DNA of 33,732 nt, from positions 1 to 33,732 of the forward strand of contig LT649356.1 in the NCBI GenBank assembly GCA_900128395.1. Direction: 5' to 3'. This stretch comes from Stramenopiles sp. TOSAG23-2 (Eukaryota > Sar). The notes beneath the pieces are model-generated. The model searched no databases, was not told where the DNA came from, and was given only the letters and a program-made list of their open reading frames with translations. Of this stretch, positions 8,740 through 18,424 are shown in pieces; the first letter of the stretch is position 1, and the number at the start of each line of letters is the position of its first letter. Made by a program: the position numbers and the translations under genes.

Positions 8740-9648
8740 TTACACTGCATTTTTGTCCAAATCATTAAAATATTCATGATCCATAGAAGTTTTTGCGGTG
8801 ATACGTCCACTTGGTTCGTAAATAAGAGTTTGGCGTAACAAATCAACACCTGCTGCGTCCAATGTTGGTACACGTTGTGAAAGAGGTCTGGCAGGCCATT
8901 TTGGGAAAGTTTGTTTGTAATCTGGTAAGCGTGTAACACCTGGCCATGTTTGTTCTGTTGGTGTACCAAGGGTACGGAAGATTTTGTATAATTCATCAAT
9001 TTCTGAGTCACCTGGCCATAATGGTCTACGATTAGCCATCTCAGCGAAGATAACACCGATACTCCAGATGTCTACTGGGCATGCGTATTGCCTTTGACCT
9101 AAAAGAATCTCAGGTGCACGGTACCACAAAGTAACAACTTCATGTGTGTAAGTACGAATAGGTATTTGAAATGCACGTGCTAAACCAAAATCAGCGATTT
9201 TTAATTCTCCTGCACGGTTGATCAAAAGGTTTTGTGGTTTCAAATCACGATGCATAACACCGCGGCGATGGCAAAAGTCCATTCCTCTTACAAGTTGGAA
9301 CATGTATGATTTGACTAATTCTGGTTTCATACCGCCAACACCACAGGTATCCATATATTTTTTCAAATCTTGGTCAAGCCATTCGAATACTAAATATAAA
9401 CGTGGTGGTTGTTCACTGTGTTCAACATCTTTCAACTCAACAATGTTGCGATGGCTAAGTTCTTTTAAAAGGGAAATTTCACGCAAAGCGGTGGATGGTA
9501 CACCTTCATCTTCGACTTCTAAGCGAATTTTCTTTAATGCTACGGTAAGACCAGTAGATTTTTCGGTTGCTTTATATACAACACCATATGTACCTTCACC
9601 AATTGGTTTTTCAGTTTTTTTGTATTTGCTAATGATGGAGCTAGACAT
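8740..9648 (-). CDS. CDKA: Cyclin-dependent kinase, CDK1/CDKA type (PSTALRE)
   Basis: This encodes a 302-residue Ser/Thr kinase of minimal CDK length. It has the Gly-rich loop GEGTYG with inhibitory-site residues Thr20 and Tyr21, catalytic Lys39, and the cyclin-binding helix PSTALRE at 51-57. It also has the catalytic loop HRDLKPQN at 133-140, DFG at 153-155 and the activation loop [13 protein letters not shown] with Thr168 as the T-loop phosphosite. The regulatory sites point to control by Wee1/Cdc25-type and CAK-type enzymes. By family it is a main cell-cycle kinase that needs a cyclin partner. The helix has Leu where canonical CDK1/CDK2 has Ile. The C-terminus is short, with no extra domain. 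It runs in the same direction as the next gene, with 720 bases between them. No intron is visible. Confidence 0.96.
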   Translation of the reverse strand: MSSSIISKYKKTEKPIGEGTYGVVYKATEKSTGLTVALKKIRLEVEDEGVPSTALREISLLKELSHRNIVELKDVEHSEQPPRLYLVFEWLDQDLKKYMDTCGVGGMKPELVKSYMFQLVRGMDFCHRRGVMHRDLKPQNLLINRAGELKIADFGLARAFQIPIRTYTHEVVTLWYRAPEILLGQRQYACPVDIWSIGVIFAEMANRRPLWPGDSEIDELYKIFRTLGTPTEQTWPGVTRLPDYKQTFPKWPARPLSQRVPTLDAAGVDLLRQTLIYEPSGRITAKTSMDHEYFNDLDKNAV

Positions 9649-10369
9649 GTTTTTTTATTTATTTCAAATATATATATAAATGATTCTTTTGCTACGATAA
9701 CTATTATTCTGCGATAATAATTAAAAAAAAAAAAGGGAATGCAATATGCTATATATATAAACTACCTTTCTTGTTCTACCTGTTAAATTGTTCTACTTGT
9801 TGAAACGATATCTCTGTACATATGTCGTCTTGTATGATTTTTATTATTAATACTATAAGCATGTAAATACCATTGTTTCCACTGTTTGAATTTTTTTGAT
9901 GTAGAAAACATTTTGTTTGGTTTGTTTAATCTCATCTTAAACACCTGCTATGTCCATGTTAAATCTAATCTCACCAACTGTCATTTTTTAGAATCAAGAA
10001 TAACTGTGAGATTTTGAGTTTCTACGATATTGTGAGGTGGATTTAATGCTATGTACCTGTTCAATATACCTTAACATCAGAGTCTCTCTGGCTAAAGTGT
10101 TGGTTTGCCTCTAAAAATTTATTGGAGATTCCGTGAGCACAAAACGTTTGTGGCCTTTGTAGTAGGCACATTATAGCCTGGATACCACTACATATAGGAA
10201 TAGAAAATTATAAATAGAATAGCAATAGTACAAAACAAGATTATTTCCATCTCTTTTTTTGTGTTTGCTGGTTTGCACAAATAATAATATATATTTTACA
10301 CTATAAATAAGAAATTATATATATACTCTTCACTCAAAATAATATATGAACACTACTATATATTTCTCT
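9649..10369. other. Intergenic: CDK promoter side and IPI1 3' flank
   Basis: These 721 bases upstream of the CDK gene and downstream of the IPI1 gene are AT-rich with T-tracts. I looked for tRNA boxes, snoRNA box pairs and spliceosomal RNA cores and found nothing I can support. Confidence 0.55.
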
Positions 10370-13300
10370 TTACTCAAACATTTCAACTTTTAATGTCAAT
10401 ACCAATTTCATAATACTAGAATATTTATTTGGTTCTTTCAAAATAAAATTCAGCTGGTTTTTTATCTTTGTTGCATCTTCCTCATTTAACTTCAAATGAT
10501 TCATCCATTTGGATTGTAAATCGCTACTAAAATTCCATATGTAATGTAAACTCATTAATAAATTTTCGGTAATATGTATGTTATTAACGATGCGATTACT
10601 ATCATTATTACTATTATCATCAATTAAAATGTTTAATGAATATAATATTGAGTCATTGAAAAAACATTTTTCAAGCATTTCATCACAAGAAAGCAAATTT
10701 ACAATCAATAAAGTACATTCATTTTTAATCATATTGTCATGCCTTCTCAATCCCATAAACTTATAAAGGCATGATAAAATTATTTTACGATCATTAGCAT
10801 TAATCTTATACAAAGACTTGTGGTTGTGTTTCAACGTTTTCAAACAGGCTTTCAAAGCAAGTAGAAGGGGATATATTTCTACAATCTCTTTAGATAAATC
10901 ATTCTTACTTATCTTGCTTTCATCCTGCGTATTGGAATGAAAATTTACAAGTTGCGTAATCAATTGTGCTGTAAATGCTTTTAACAAAAGTGTATCGTTT
11001 ACATAATTTTCCAATATGTAACATATATCATTTACAACAGATGCTCGATGGCGAAATAACAATCCAATCATACGAATTTCTTCATTTGTTTCCTCGATGT
11101 CCATATTTATGCTCTGTAACGGAAGCGATATGTCGTTTGCATTTATCATTTTACTAGCATTGTTTGGATCTACTAAAGCGCTAATCATGAAACTCAGATA
11201 CAAAGCTGGTCCTAATTTTTCAAGACGATGAAATATTAATTCCAATATTTGAACCCTAACATTTTGCGAAACGGATGGATGGTTAATACATACAGCAAAC
11301 GCACGTAACATGAATTGATTGATATTTGGTGCATAAAAAAATACATTTAATGCTAATTTTTGTACTTTTTCATCCATCTTAAAAAATGGACCATACATTT
11401 CTTTTTTCTTTACAGGCGGGGGAGACGTAGATGATGCAAACGGCGATTTACTTTTGTCGACGATAGCAGTTTTATGATTTTTCAAAGTTACTTTTGTATA
11501 AAAAAACATTACTAGCATCCCTAGGTGTTTTTCCAATATACCATCATCATCGACATTGGCAAATAAAGCTGTATTTGACATATGTAAGATAGTGTATAAG
11601 ATTTGAAAGCATTTTTGTACATTATCTTGGTCCATGTTCTTTCCTAATTTCCACACTAGTTTTGGTATCATTCCAGTCCATACTAATAATACATCTTTCC
11701 CATCTAAACCATGGTTTGTAGATAGGGAATTCCTTTTGGAAAGACTTTTTAATATATTTAATATAACTTCTAAACACGAGCCTAGACAAGCTGAATTTGC
11801 AGGTTTTACAACTTTAAAATAATTTGTAAATGCTAGTAATACTTTGCGGAAAGAATTTGAGTTAACTTCAAACAATATATGTGGCAATACTTCAACCAAA
11901 GCAATCATACCTAAATTGGATGCAATGTTATTGTCATCAATATGATCACTACCGCGTATTTCCATTTTTGTTTCTCGTTCATATGTTTTAGTCAAATAAT
12001 TGGCAATACGTTTCCCCCAAATTTCTTCTTCACCGGTTTCGTCATCTTCCTCATCACTATTATTATTATTATTATTATTATTATTATGGTGATCTTTTTC
12101 CATTCCAAGAGTTTTACTCAGACGTACTAATGCACGGCAAAGCGATGCATTTAATCCTGCAATTTCTAGAAATGGTAAATTCCCAATACTGCCTTCTCGT
12201 TCAATTGGAAATGCATTTAATAGCGTATTACGTAAAGTCAAAATAAGATCATAATTGTATTTATTGAAGTGTTTATTATTTTTGATATAATTTCCATTTT
12301 TGATATTATTAGTTCCAACGCTATTATTATTATCAATTCTATCAACCAAAGCATAAAAAATATCTACAATGCGTTTCATTGTATTTATCGTAATACTTAT
12401 ATCTTCCAAGGTATAATTGCGTTTATTATTATTGCTACTATTAGCATTACTATTATTATTAGATTTGATATTTAAAAACGAAATTGAATGATTCCATGCA
12501 ATTATTAAAGTATTTAACAACTGTATGATTGAGGTATCCTTATTATAATTCCGATTGTTGCTATGATTTCCATTATTCGTACTGCCAGTTTCAAGTGACC
12601 GTGATCGGCAAGATTCTTGTATTGATATTTGTTGTACTTGATTTCCATTTCCATTACGATAAGCTATATTATTTAAGCCATATAACGGTGGGAAATGATT
12701 GTTATTTACATCTTGATTCCAAATGCCATATACGTTGTTTTGGTATTGAACCATTTGAATCTGGTCTTTATATTTATTGTTTTCAACTGCATATGTAATC
12801 AACATATTAATACCATCAATTACTTTTGAAATTCGTTTTAAATGTTTAGATTCATTTTTGCGTTTAGATTTATTATTATTATTTCCATTACTATTACTTG
12901 CAAACCTTTTCTTAACCGCAAATCCATCTGTAGAAGATGCTGAACGAATAGAAAGGGAAGATTTTAACAATGCAATATAATTCGGTAATAATGTACCTTC
13001 ATATTTTTTCAATATAGTCGGATTCCAATTTAATAAAATTGATGCAAAGTCAATTGCATGCAAACGGATATCACTTTCTAAATTAGACATAGCGCTTCCA
13101 ATATAAGCTATATATATATTTACAATAGAAGAACCGACTTGTTCATCTACATGTTGAAACAAATGTTTCAATAATTCTAATAAGGCAATTCGTACATCTG
13201 TATCATTATCAACGACAAGTTCTATTAAGCGACGTAATAGACGTCCAAGAGTTTCACCACCAAGTACAACATTTTGATGTACTGAAGTTAATTCTTTTAT

Positions 13301-13567
13301 GCCCCATATAGCATCCTTCCTCACTTTTGCATTATAATGTCCCAATTGCACCATTAAATCTTTCATATTTAAGTTCCTTTTGGTAACGATATCCCCCTTT
13401 TCCTTCATACTATTTTGCCCAGGCATACGGACTGACCGTGCAGTGAATGATGTATCAGTGGCATTTGCAGGCTTTAATTTCTTCCCAACTTTTACTTTTG
13501 GTCTTTTAAAATCAACAACTTGCGTACCTTTTTTCCTTTTAAATGCCTTTCTTTCATTTTTACCCAT
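10370..13567 (-). CDS. IPI1: IPI1/TEX10-like pre-rRNA processing protein
   Basis: This encodes 1065 residues. The basic N-terminus contains KVGKKLKPANATDTSF (26-41) and LGHYNAKVRKDAIWGIKEL (75-93), the signature of the IPI1/TEX10 family, followed by HEAT-like helices to about residue 205. In yeast and animals this protein belongs to the Rix1/PELP1 complex with the Midasin ATPase, which remodels and releases the pre-60S ribosomal particle after ITS2 processing. It acts in the nucleolus and nucleoplasm. The protein is long like animal TEX10, not short like yeast Ipi1. The middle is broken by Asn-rich low-complexity inserts, including Asn9 next to an acidic patch (EEDDETGEEE). The C-terminal 500 residues look all-helical, without motifs I can name. 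The IPI1 call rests on the N-terminal 200 residues. No intron is visible. Confidence 0.88.
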   Translation of the reverse strand: MGKNERKAFKRKKGTQVVDFKRPKVKVGKKLKPANATDTSFTARSVRMPGQNSMKEKGDIVTKRNLNMKDLMVQLGHYNAKVRKDAIWGIKELTSVHQNVVLGGETLGRLLRRLIELVVDNDTDVRIALLELLKHLFQHVDEQVGSSIVNIYIAYIGSAMSNLESDIRLHAIDFASILLNWNPTILKKYEGTLLPNYIALLKSSLSIRSASSTDGFAVKKRFASNSNGNNNNKSKRKNESKHLKRISKVIDGINMLITYAVENNKYKDQIQMVQYQNNVYGIWNQDVNNNHFPPLYGLNNIAYRNGNGNQVQQISIQESCRSRSLETGSTNNGNHSNNRNYNKDTSIIQLLNTLIIAWNHSISFLNIKSNNNSNANSSNNNKRNYTLEDISITINTMKRIVDIFYALVDRIDNNNSVGTNNIKNGNYIKNNKHFNKYNYDLILTLRNTLLNAFPIEREGSIGNLPFLEIAGLNASLCRALVRLSKTLGMEKDHHNNNNNNNNNSDEEDDETGEEEIWGKRIANYLTKTYERETKMEIRGSDHIDDNNIASNLGMIALVEVLPHILFEVNSNSFRKVLLAFTNYFKVVKPANSACLGSCLEVILNILKSLSKRNSLSTNHGLDGKDVLLVWTGMIPKLVWKLGKNMDQDNVQKCFQILYTILHMSNTALFANVDDDGILEKHLGMLVMFFYTKVTLKNHKTAIVDKSKSPFASSTSPPPVKKKEMYGPFFKMDEKVQKLALNVFFYAPNINQFMLRAFAVCINHPSVSQNVRVQILELIFHRLEKLGPALYLSFMISALVDPNNASKMINANDISLPLQSINMDIEETNEEIRMIGLLFRHRASVVNDICYILENYVNDTLLLKAFTAQLITQLVNFHSNTQDESKISKNDLSKEIVEIYPLLLALKACLKTLKHNHKSLYKINANDRKIILSCLYKFMGLRRHDNMIKNECTLLIVNLLSCDEMLEKCFFNDSILYSLNILIDDNSNNDSNRIVNNIHITENLLMSLHYIWNFSSDLQSKWMNHLKLNEEDATKIKNQLNFILKEPNKYSSIMKLVLTLKVEMFE
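12058..12087 (-). repeat. (TAT)10 microsatellite encoding poly-Asn
   Basis: This perfect triplet run inside the IPI1 gene is read on the minus strand as Asn codons. It is in frame and tolerated as a loop between helical segments. Confidence 0.95.
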
Positions 13568-14041
13568 ATTTCTGTTATAGTATTTTACACACCAACAATA
13601 ATAATAATATTGTTGCTTGTCTTTTTGTTTATATATATATATATAGATATATATTATGAATATTATGCTTCTACAACAATAAGCTTGTGTATTCCTTCTC
13701 TCTAACTATTATTTATTTTTATTATTATTATTGGATGGGCGTCGTAGTCGTAGTCGTGGTGGTGATGAGAAGAAGATGAAGGATGTAGAAGAAGAATACC
13801 AGGTACTGTAGTAAATAATATAGGAAAGAAAGGAGGAACTATTGTGGTGGAGCTGCAATATGTAGTGCTATAATAGTGGTATAGAGGAGCGCAAGGGTAT
13901 TGTGTGGTGAAACAATTAAGGAAAAGGAAAAGTTTTTGCAAAAAATAGGAAAGTAAAGTAGAAAGACACTACAAATATAATATACTATACAATATTGGTT
14001 TTGTCTTTTTATTATTATATTTTTTTTCCTTTTTTATTTTT
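13568..14041. other. Intergenic: IPI1 promoter side and K+ channel 3' flank
   Basis: This 474-base spacer has (ATT)n and (AT)n runs and a short GTCGTA-type simple repeat near 13741-13763. A purine-rich tract lies at 13765-13800. Open frames here are translations of simple sequence. I see no gene. Confidence 0.55.
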
Positions 14042-17000
14042 TTAATATTTGTAAACAGTGTTTTCATTAGTACACGAGCGCGGATCGCAAAGAACAAATA
14101 CTCTATCATGCCTAGACAATATCATTTCTGGTTTTGGGTTAGTAACTATGTACGGTAATGGTGCAGTGTGTGTAAACGGCGAGCGATAAACACCAAGCGG
14201 CAAAATTCGTAATTTCATTACTAAATACGTATACAAAACATGGTATTCTTGCTTATCAAAAATTCGTGGAACTTTAATTTGAATTAATGCATCGCATTCA
14301 CGGTAATGGTGCAAAGGCCTTTCTTTCTCTGGATGCAAAATGTTATTTAACTCTGTACTATATATCAAACGTGTTAACAATGCCATTACCGATTCGTTGT
14401 AATAAATTTGACAGACAACAGAATCAATGTCACATAGGTACACTTGACCACTACAGTATTGTGGCCACGCACACGAAGGATCATCGCTGCTTGGCCGATG
14501 CTTCAAGAATGCCATAGATTGTTCATCAAGCATCTCAGCAATGATTCGACAATTAAACTCTTCTTCAATGATACATGATGTAAATATAGTTGCAGTGTCG
14601 CGTATTCTTGTCCCCATATTTTTTGCTGCCGCTTGCGTTGGATCCGAACGTACCACTACACAATGCGCACGTTCTACACCAGCATCTAGCAGAAATTGTG
14701 TCGAAAGGCCATTACCTTGTAATATGTATATATTCTTAAATTCATCAACGCATGATTGGATAACCGCTTCGTGGTCGTCAAACTCGTTGAGCAGAAGCAC
14801 TGGAATATGCGAGAAAAATCGTAAAACGGATAAAAAGCCTTTGATACCTTTCATACTGCCTACCAATATGCAATGCCCCGCCAAATCAGCTGGGGCTTTA
14901 TGCATGACATGCATTGGGTATATCCATGCATCCTTCTGTTGCTTAGAAAGTTTAGGAGAGGCCTTCCCCATTGTTTTCGTCATAGCTTCCTTTTTGGTAG
15001 CATCTTTTGTTTCAATTTCAACGGTTTTAGTTTCTAATTGCAATTTTGCTGAAGCCATTATACTATCGTTTAAAGACGCTCCATCCTTTGCGTTAAGATC
15101 ACTTAAATTACTTATAGATACCTTTCGTAACGGGGATTTTGCAACCGCATTTTGCTTCTTCTTCATTCTTAGCGATATTTCTGATTTATTTAATGGACGT
15201 TTGATTACTTTTGCAGGGGATAATTCCACAACGTTGTTTCCAACTTGCCTTGGCAAATTTTTAGATAGTAACTCTGGATCAGGTTCCATTTCTTTCGACC
15301 CGTCCCAGAAATTTACTATTTCAGCATCTTCATAGTCGTCAGCAACTAAAAAAGCCATATCACCTGAACGTATGTAATATCCTAAAGGATTCACTAATGT
15401 TATTCTCTTCACTTCCTTATCTTTCTTCGTCTGTTTTCCAGCTTTTCTTCGTACAACTCGATCTTCAACGGCAGATATTGCGAATAAACACACACCAAAT
15501 TCTCTAAACAATTCACAACTTGCCTGTTCAAATCGAACGTTTGTGAAATAAGATGAAAATGCTACGCAATATATTTCCTGACCAAATCCGTACAAATATT
15601 CTCTCATCCATGCTGACACTTCTTTGTCACCAATTTCCCATTCAGCGCTAGATTTCATCAAATTTGTTATTAGAGTGGAAAATCCAGGACAAACTACATT
15701 CCTAGCAAGCACAGCCGCTTCAAATTCCTCTAAACAAACAATGTGGTTCCATTTTGCCCAACCACCATGATTTTTGCTTTCAGTGGACAGCAGTTGAACG
15801 TAAACTGGTAATTTCGTTGGTCTAATATCTTTCATCGCTTTAATTGCCAGTATGGAGCAGGCATCAGATGCTGTTGGATCTACGGAATATTGATTTGATA
15901 AAACAAACACGGCTTTGCAGTCCATGAAAGCGCTACGCTTTAAATCACTCTCTACAAGGACGCTACCTTTCAGATACTCGACCCTAGATTCATAATAGGA
16001 GTCTGCCAACGCGGTTGCAAGCATTTCATCTGGTTCATAATGGCATAGGAAAACAATGATATCTTTAACATCCCCGTGGTCCTCATGAAAAAACTCTTTT
16101 AAAAACCTCATTGCTGCACGTGTATCTATATCGCCACAAACAAGGACATGTGGATTATTTGATGGATTGTTGTAACTGCCAGAATATTTGGAAGCCCTTG
16201 AACTCATATCAGTATATAGATTAAATTCAGGTGGCAAAGAAATTGTTAAGCTCAACACTACCCCCAACGTTAGCAATTGTGCCCATACTGTTTTAGGATG
16301 TACATCCCCATAACCAATTGTGGTTATTGTAATAAGTAATAAGTAGGCTGCATCCCAATAAGTGAAATGGCATATTGACTTCCAACCCATTTTTTTTGGA
16401 TGCCATTCGTTATATAAAGTGGCTTGTGGAAACATAGTAAAATAGTGACGATCTTCCAACTGAACAAACGAATAAAGATCTGTATATTCTACTTCACACT
16501 CGTCGTTTCTCCACGGTACAACAAACGAACCAGGTGATAGGAAGTTTTCATATGCATGTATCAAACCGGCACCTATAAACATACACATATAAAACAGGAA
16601 AAAAATCCTATAAAGTTGTTGGCGGACTTTGGTATGTGTCACTTCTGAGTCGTCAGACATAGTGGTTTTTACAACTAAACGCAATACCCTGTAAACGCGG
16701 GCTACACGAAAGACTCGCAAAAATATCAAGTATTGATATTGTGCAGGGTTTGCATAACCTAAAATTGGAATTATGGAAGCCATATCAAAAAGTGCATCCA
16801 TACCAAAGATATATTGTATTCTCGACTCTGAAATATACCAATGGAGTAAGTAGTCGAATATAAAAAAAAAAGACACAATGATTTCAATATAACAAATAGA
16901 TGTTGGCAAATATATCGCAGACTCAAGTAAGCTACATTCAACAACATACGTTAGAGTTGAAACGAAACTTACTATTATCTGAGCCAAGTCAAGAAGAAAT

Positions 17001-17305
17001 CCATTTTTAGAATTGTATACAAACTCTTTCATTGCTAGTCGGTTGATCTCCATCTTGCTAACAGTTTCCTTTTTATCCTTTTTCAAATCTTCTGGGAGCT
17101 CAAAATTTTCGTTTTCCATTGCATGTAACAACATATTCTTTTTATGCGCAGCTTTCAACTGAGACCGCCTTTTTTCAGAATTTATGTTTATCCTTTTAAC
17201 TCTGTTGTAGTCAAGTACGTTACGTGTATAACTAAGTTTCCGTTCAAGCGTCCTATCGACAGAGCCGCTTGCCCCTTTATGACCTGATGTTCTCGGGCCA
17301 AGCAT
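14042..17305 (-). CDS. BK/Slo-like potassium channel with two RCK domains
   Basis: This encodes 1087 residues. Membrane segments are S1 at about 103-123, S2 at 131-157, S3 at 167-184, the Arg-rich S4 at 192-213 (FLRVFRVARVYRVLRL), and S5 at 233-252. The pore has the K+ filter TITTIGYGD at 326-334, and S6 lies at about 341-360. A long extracellular turret (253-315, with two Cys) separates S5 from the pore. RCK1 (about 386-670) keeps BK-type blocks such as HVLVCGDID, SDLKRSAFMDCKAVFVLSN and DPTASDACSI. A linker (about 672-805) is Lys/Ser-rich. RCK2 (about 808-1000) begins HCILVGS and keeps the region where animal BK has its Ca2+ bowl, but with only DDPS at 941-944. By family it is a tetrameric plasma-membrane K+ channel gated by voltage and intracellular ions. 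No S0 helix is obvious. It is head-to-head with a four-domain Ca2+ channel gene. No intron is visible. Confidence 0.93.
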   Translation of the reverse strand: MLGPRTSGHKGASGSVDRTLERKLSYTRNVLDYNRVKRININSEKRRSQLKAAHKKNMLLHAMENENFELPEDLKKDKKETVSKMEINRLAMKEFVYNSKNGFLLDLAQIIVSFVSTLTYVVECSLLESAIYLPTSICYIEIIVSFFFIFDYLLHWYISESRIQYIFGMDALFDMASIIPILGYANPAQYQYLIFLRVFRVARVYRVLRLVVKTTMSDDSEVTHTKVRQQLYRIFFLFYMCMFIGAGLIHAYENFLSPGSFVVPWRNDECEVEYTDLYSFVQLEDRHYFTMFPQATLYNEWHPKKMGWKSICHFTYWDAAYLLLITITTIGYGDVHPKTVWAQLLTLGVVLSLTISLPPEFNLYTDMSSRASKYSGSYNNPSNNPHVLVCGDIDTRAAMRFLKEFFHEDHGDVKDIIVFLCHYEPDEMLATALADSYYESRVEYLKGSVLVESDLKRSAFMDCKAVFVLSNQYSVDPTASDACSILAIKAMKDIRPTKLPVYVQLLSTESKNHGGWAKWNHIVCLEEFEAAVLARNVVCPGFSTLITNLMKSSAEWEIGDKEVSAWMREYLYGFGQEIYCVAFSSYFTNVRFEQASCELFREFGVCLFAISAVEDRVVRRKAGKQTKKDKEVKRITLVNPLGYYIRSGDMAFLVADDYEDAEIVNFWDGSKEMEPDPELLSKNLPRQVGNNVVELSPAKVIKRPLNKSEISLRMKKKQNAVAKSPLRKVSISNLSDLNAKDGASLNDSIMASAKLQLETKTVEIETKDATKKEAMTKTMGKASPKLSKQQKDAWIYPMHVMHKAPADLAGHCILVGSMKGIKGFLSVLRFFSHIPVLLLNEFDDHEAVIQSCVDEFKNIYILQGNGLSTQFLLDAGVERAHCVVVRSDPTQAAAKNMGTRIRDTATIFTSCIIEEEFNCRIIAEMLDEQSMAFLKHRPSSDDPSCAWPQYCSGQVYLCDIDSVVCQIYYNESVMALLTRLIYSTELNNILHPEKERPLHHYRECDALIQIKVPRIFDKQEYHVLYTYLVMKLRILPLGVYRSPFTHTAPLPYIVTNPKPEMILSRHDRVFVLCDPRSCTNENTVYKY

Positions 17306-18051
17306 ATTCGCAATACAATTACCAAAGAAGTGTTTTTAAAATAAAAATAAAGACAGGTGGTTACGGGTTACAATTTTATGCAATTTAAATTGATACGATT
17401 ACTGCTCAAGAAAGATTCTGTACTTAGTAAATAAACAACTATTGCTAGTAAATTTTATGTATATTTCATTAAATAATACAGTTCATAGATCATTGATATT
17501 ATTTAATAATACAATGGCATGTGCAATAATAATAATAGTTAGTAGTTGTTGCTATTATAGTTTAGTTGCAATAATAACAACATTAAGAAGATAGCATGGG
17601 GATAGTATTAGGAATACACTGATACGTGCATAGCATAATATCCATAATGATGTGGCATCGTACATTTTCTGGTTATGGTGTTTTTATTTATTTGAATCGG
17701 GCCATCCAGCCATTCACATCATAGACTATATGAATACCAGGCATAAATACTGTTAAATACTTGCAATTAATTTAATGCAACTGTAGCACGGTTGATAATG
17801 ATATTTATGTAGTATAACAAAAAATAAATGACAATGAATAAAAGAGTTATCTTATATCCGTAAAGGTATTTTAGACTCATAAAATAGAGTAAAGGTAAGA
17901 AATAAATGGCACATCGGCACAAATCTTATCATCACCATAGAATGCAAATTGCAGATATGCAGATTAATACGTTGTTACGTTGTTACTAATCATTCCAGCA
18001 AACCTGGTATAATATTACGTATACAGGAATGCAGGAGTATCCATGGAATAA

Positions 18052-18069
18052 AAAGCCTGGAAAGCCTGG
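18052..18069 (+). repeat. Tandem 9-bp repeat AAAGCCTGG x2
   Basis: There are two perfect adjacent copies about 360-370 bases upstream of the Ca2+ channel start. They share the core AGCCTG with the 15-bp tandem at 18209-18238. Confidence 0.85.
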
Positions 18070-18208
18070 GTGCCTATATGGAAAGCCAGAAAGCACCACC
18101 AAAAAAAAAATAATGATAATAGTAGTAGTATAGTAGTATCTAGCTATTATACAATGTATTACTATATAATAATGAAATAATATATATATAACTTATATAT
18201 ATATATAT

Positions 18209-18238
18209 GTATGTTAGCCTGATGTATGTTAGCCTGAT
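18209..18238 (+). repeat. Tandem 15-bp repeat GTATGTTAGCCTGAT x2
   Basis: There are two perfect adjacent copies about 190-215 bases upstream of the Ca2+ channel start, directly after an AT-dinucleotide run. Each copy carries AGCCTG. Confidence 0.95.
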
Positions 18239-18424
18239 TAGTTTTAATTGCAGATTATATATAATATATATCTATACCAGTTAATAAAGTTACAAATACG
18301 AGAGTTTAGAGACGGCAGCTTTTGATTATCAAACCTGTTTAATTATTTCCAAATATACAGAAGAGTATAAGCTTATCTTGTTTAATTTACCAAGCTTTAG
18401 TAAAAACTGTCAATAGTAGTATCT

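Larger units (their letters stand above)
17306..18424. promoter_or_regulatory. Shared divergent promoter region of the K+ and Ca2+ channel genes
   Basis: This 1.12-kb spacer separates the two channel start codons. It must hold both promoters unless an unseen gene intervenes, and I see none. The half nearer the Ca2+ channel has short tandem repeats with the core AGCCTG at about 18055, 18064, 18215 and 18230, plus AT-dinucleotide runs near 18180-18208. The half nearer the K+ channel is AT-rich without a distinct motif. Confidence 0.6.

Noticed and set aside
12058-12087. Triplet and dinucleotide runs as a CRISPR array or structured repeat
   Set aside because: They are simple microsatellites in a eukaryotic genome. 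No spaced direct repeats are present anywhere in the window.
13702-13941. Open frame and simple repeats between IPI1 and the K+ channel gene
   Set aside because: The translation is low-complexity His/Ser/Pro sequence from GTCGTA and GAAGAA-type repeats.
14541-15335. 264-codon plus-strand frame inside the K+ channel gene
   Set aside because: It is antisense to a well-supported RCK2 and linker coding region, with no domain of its own.
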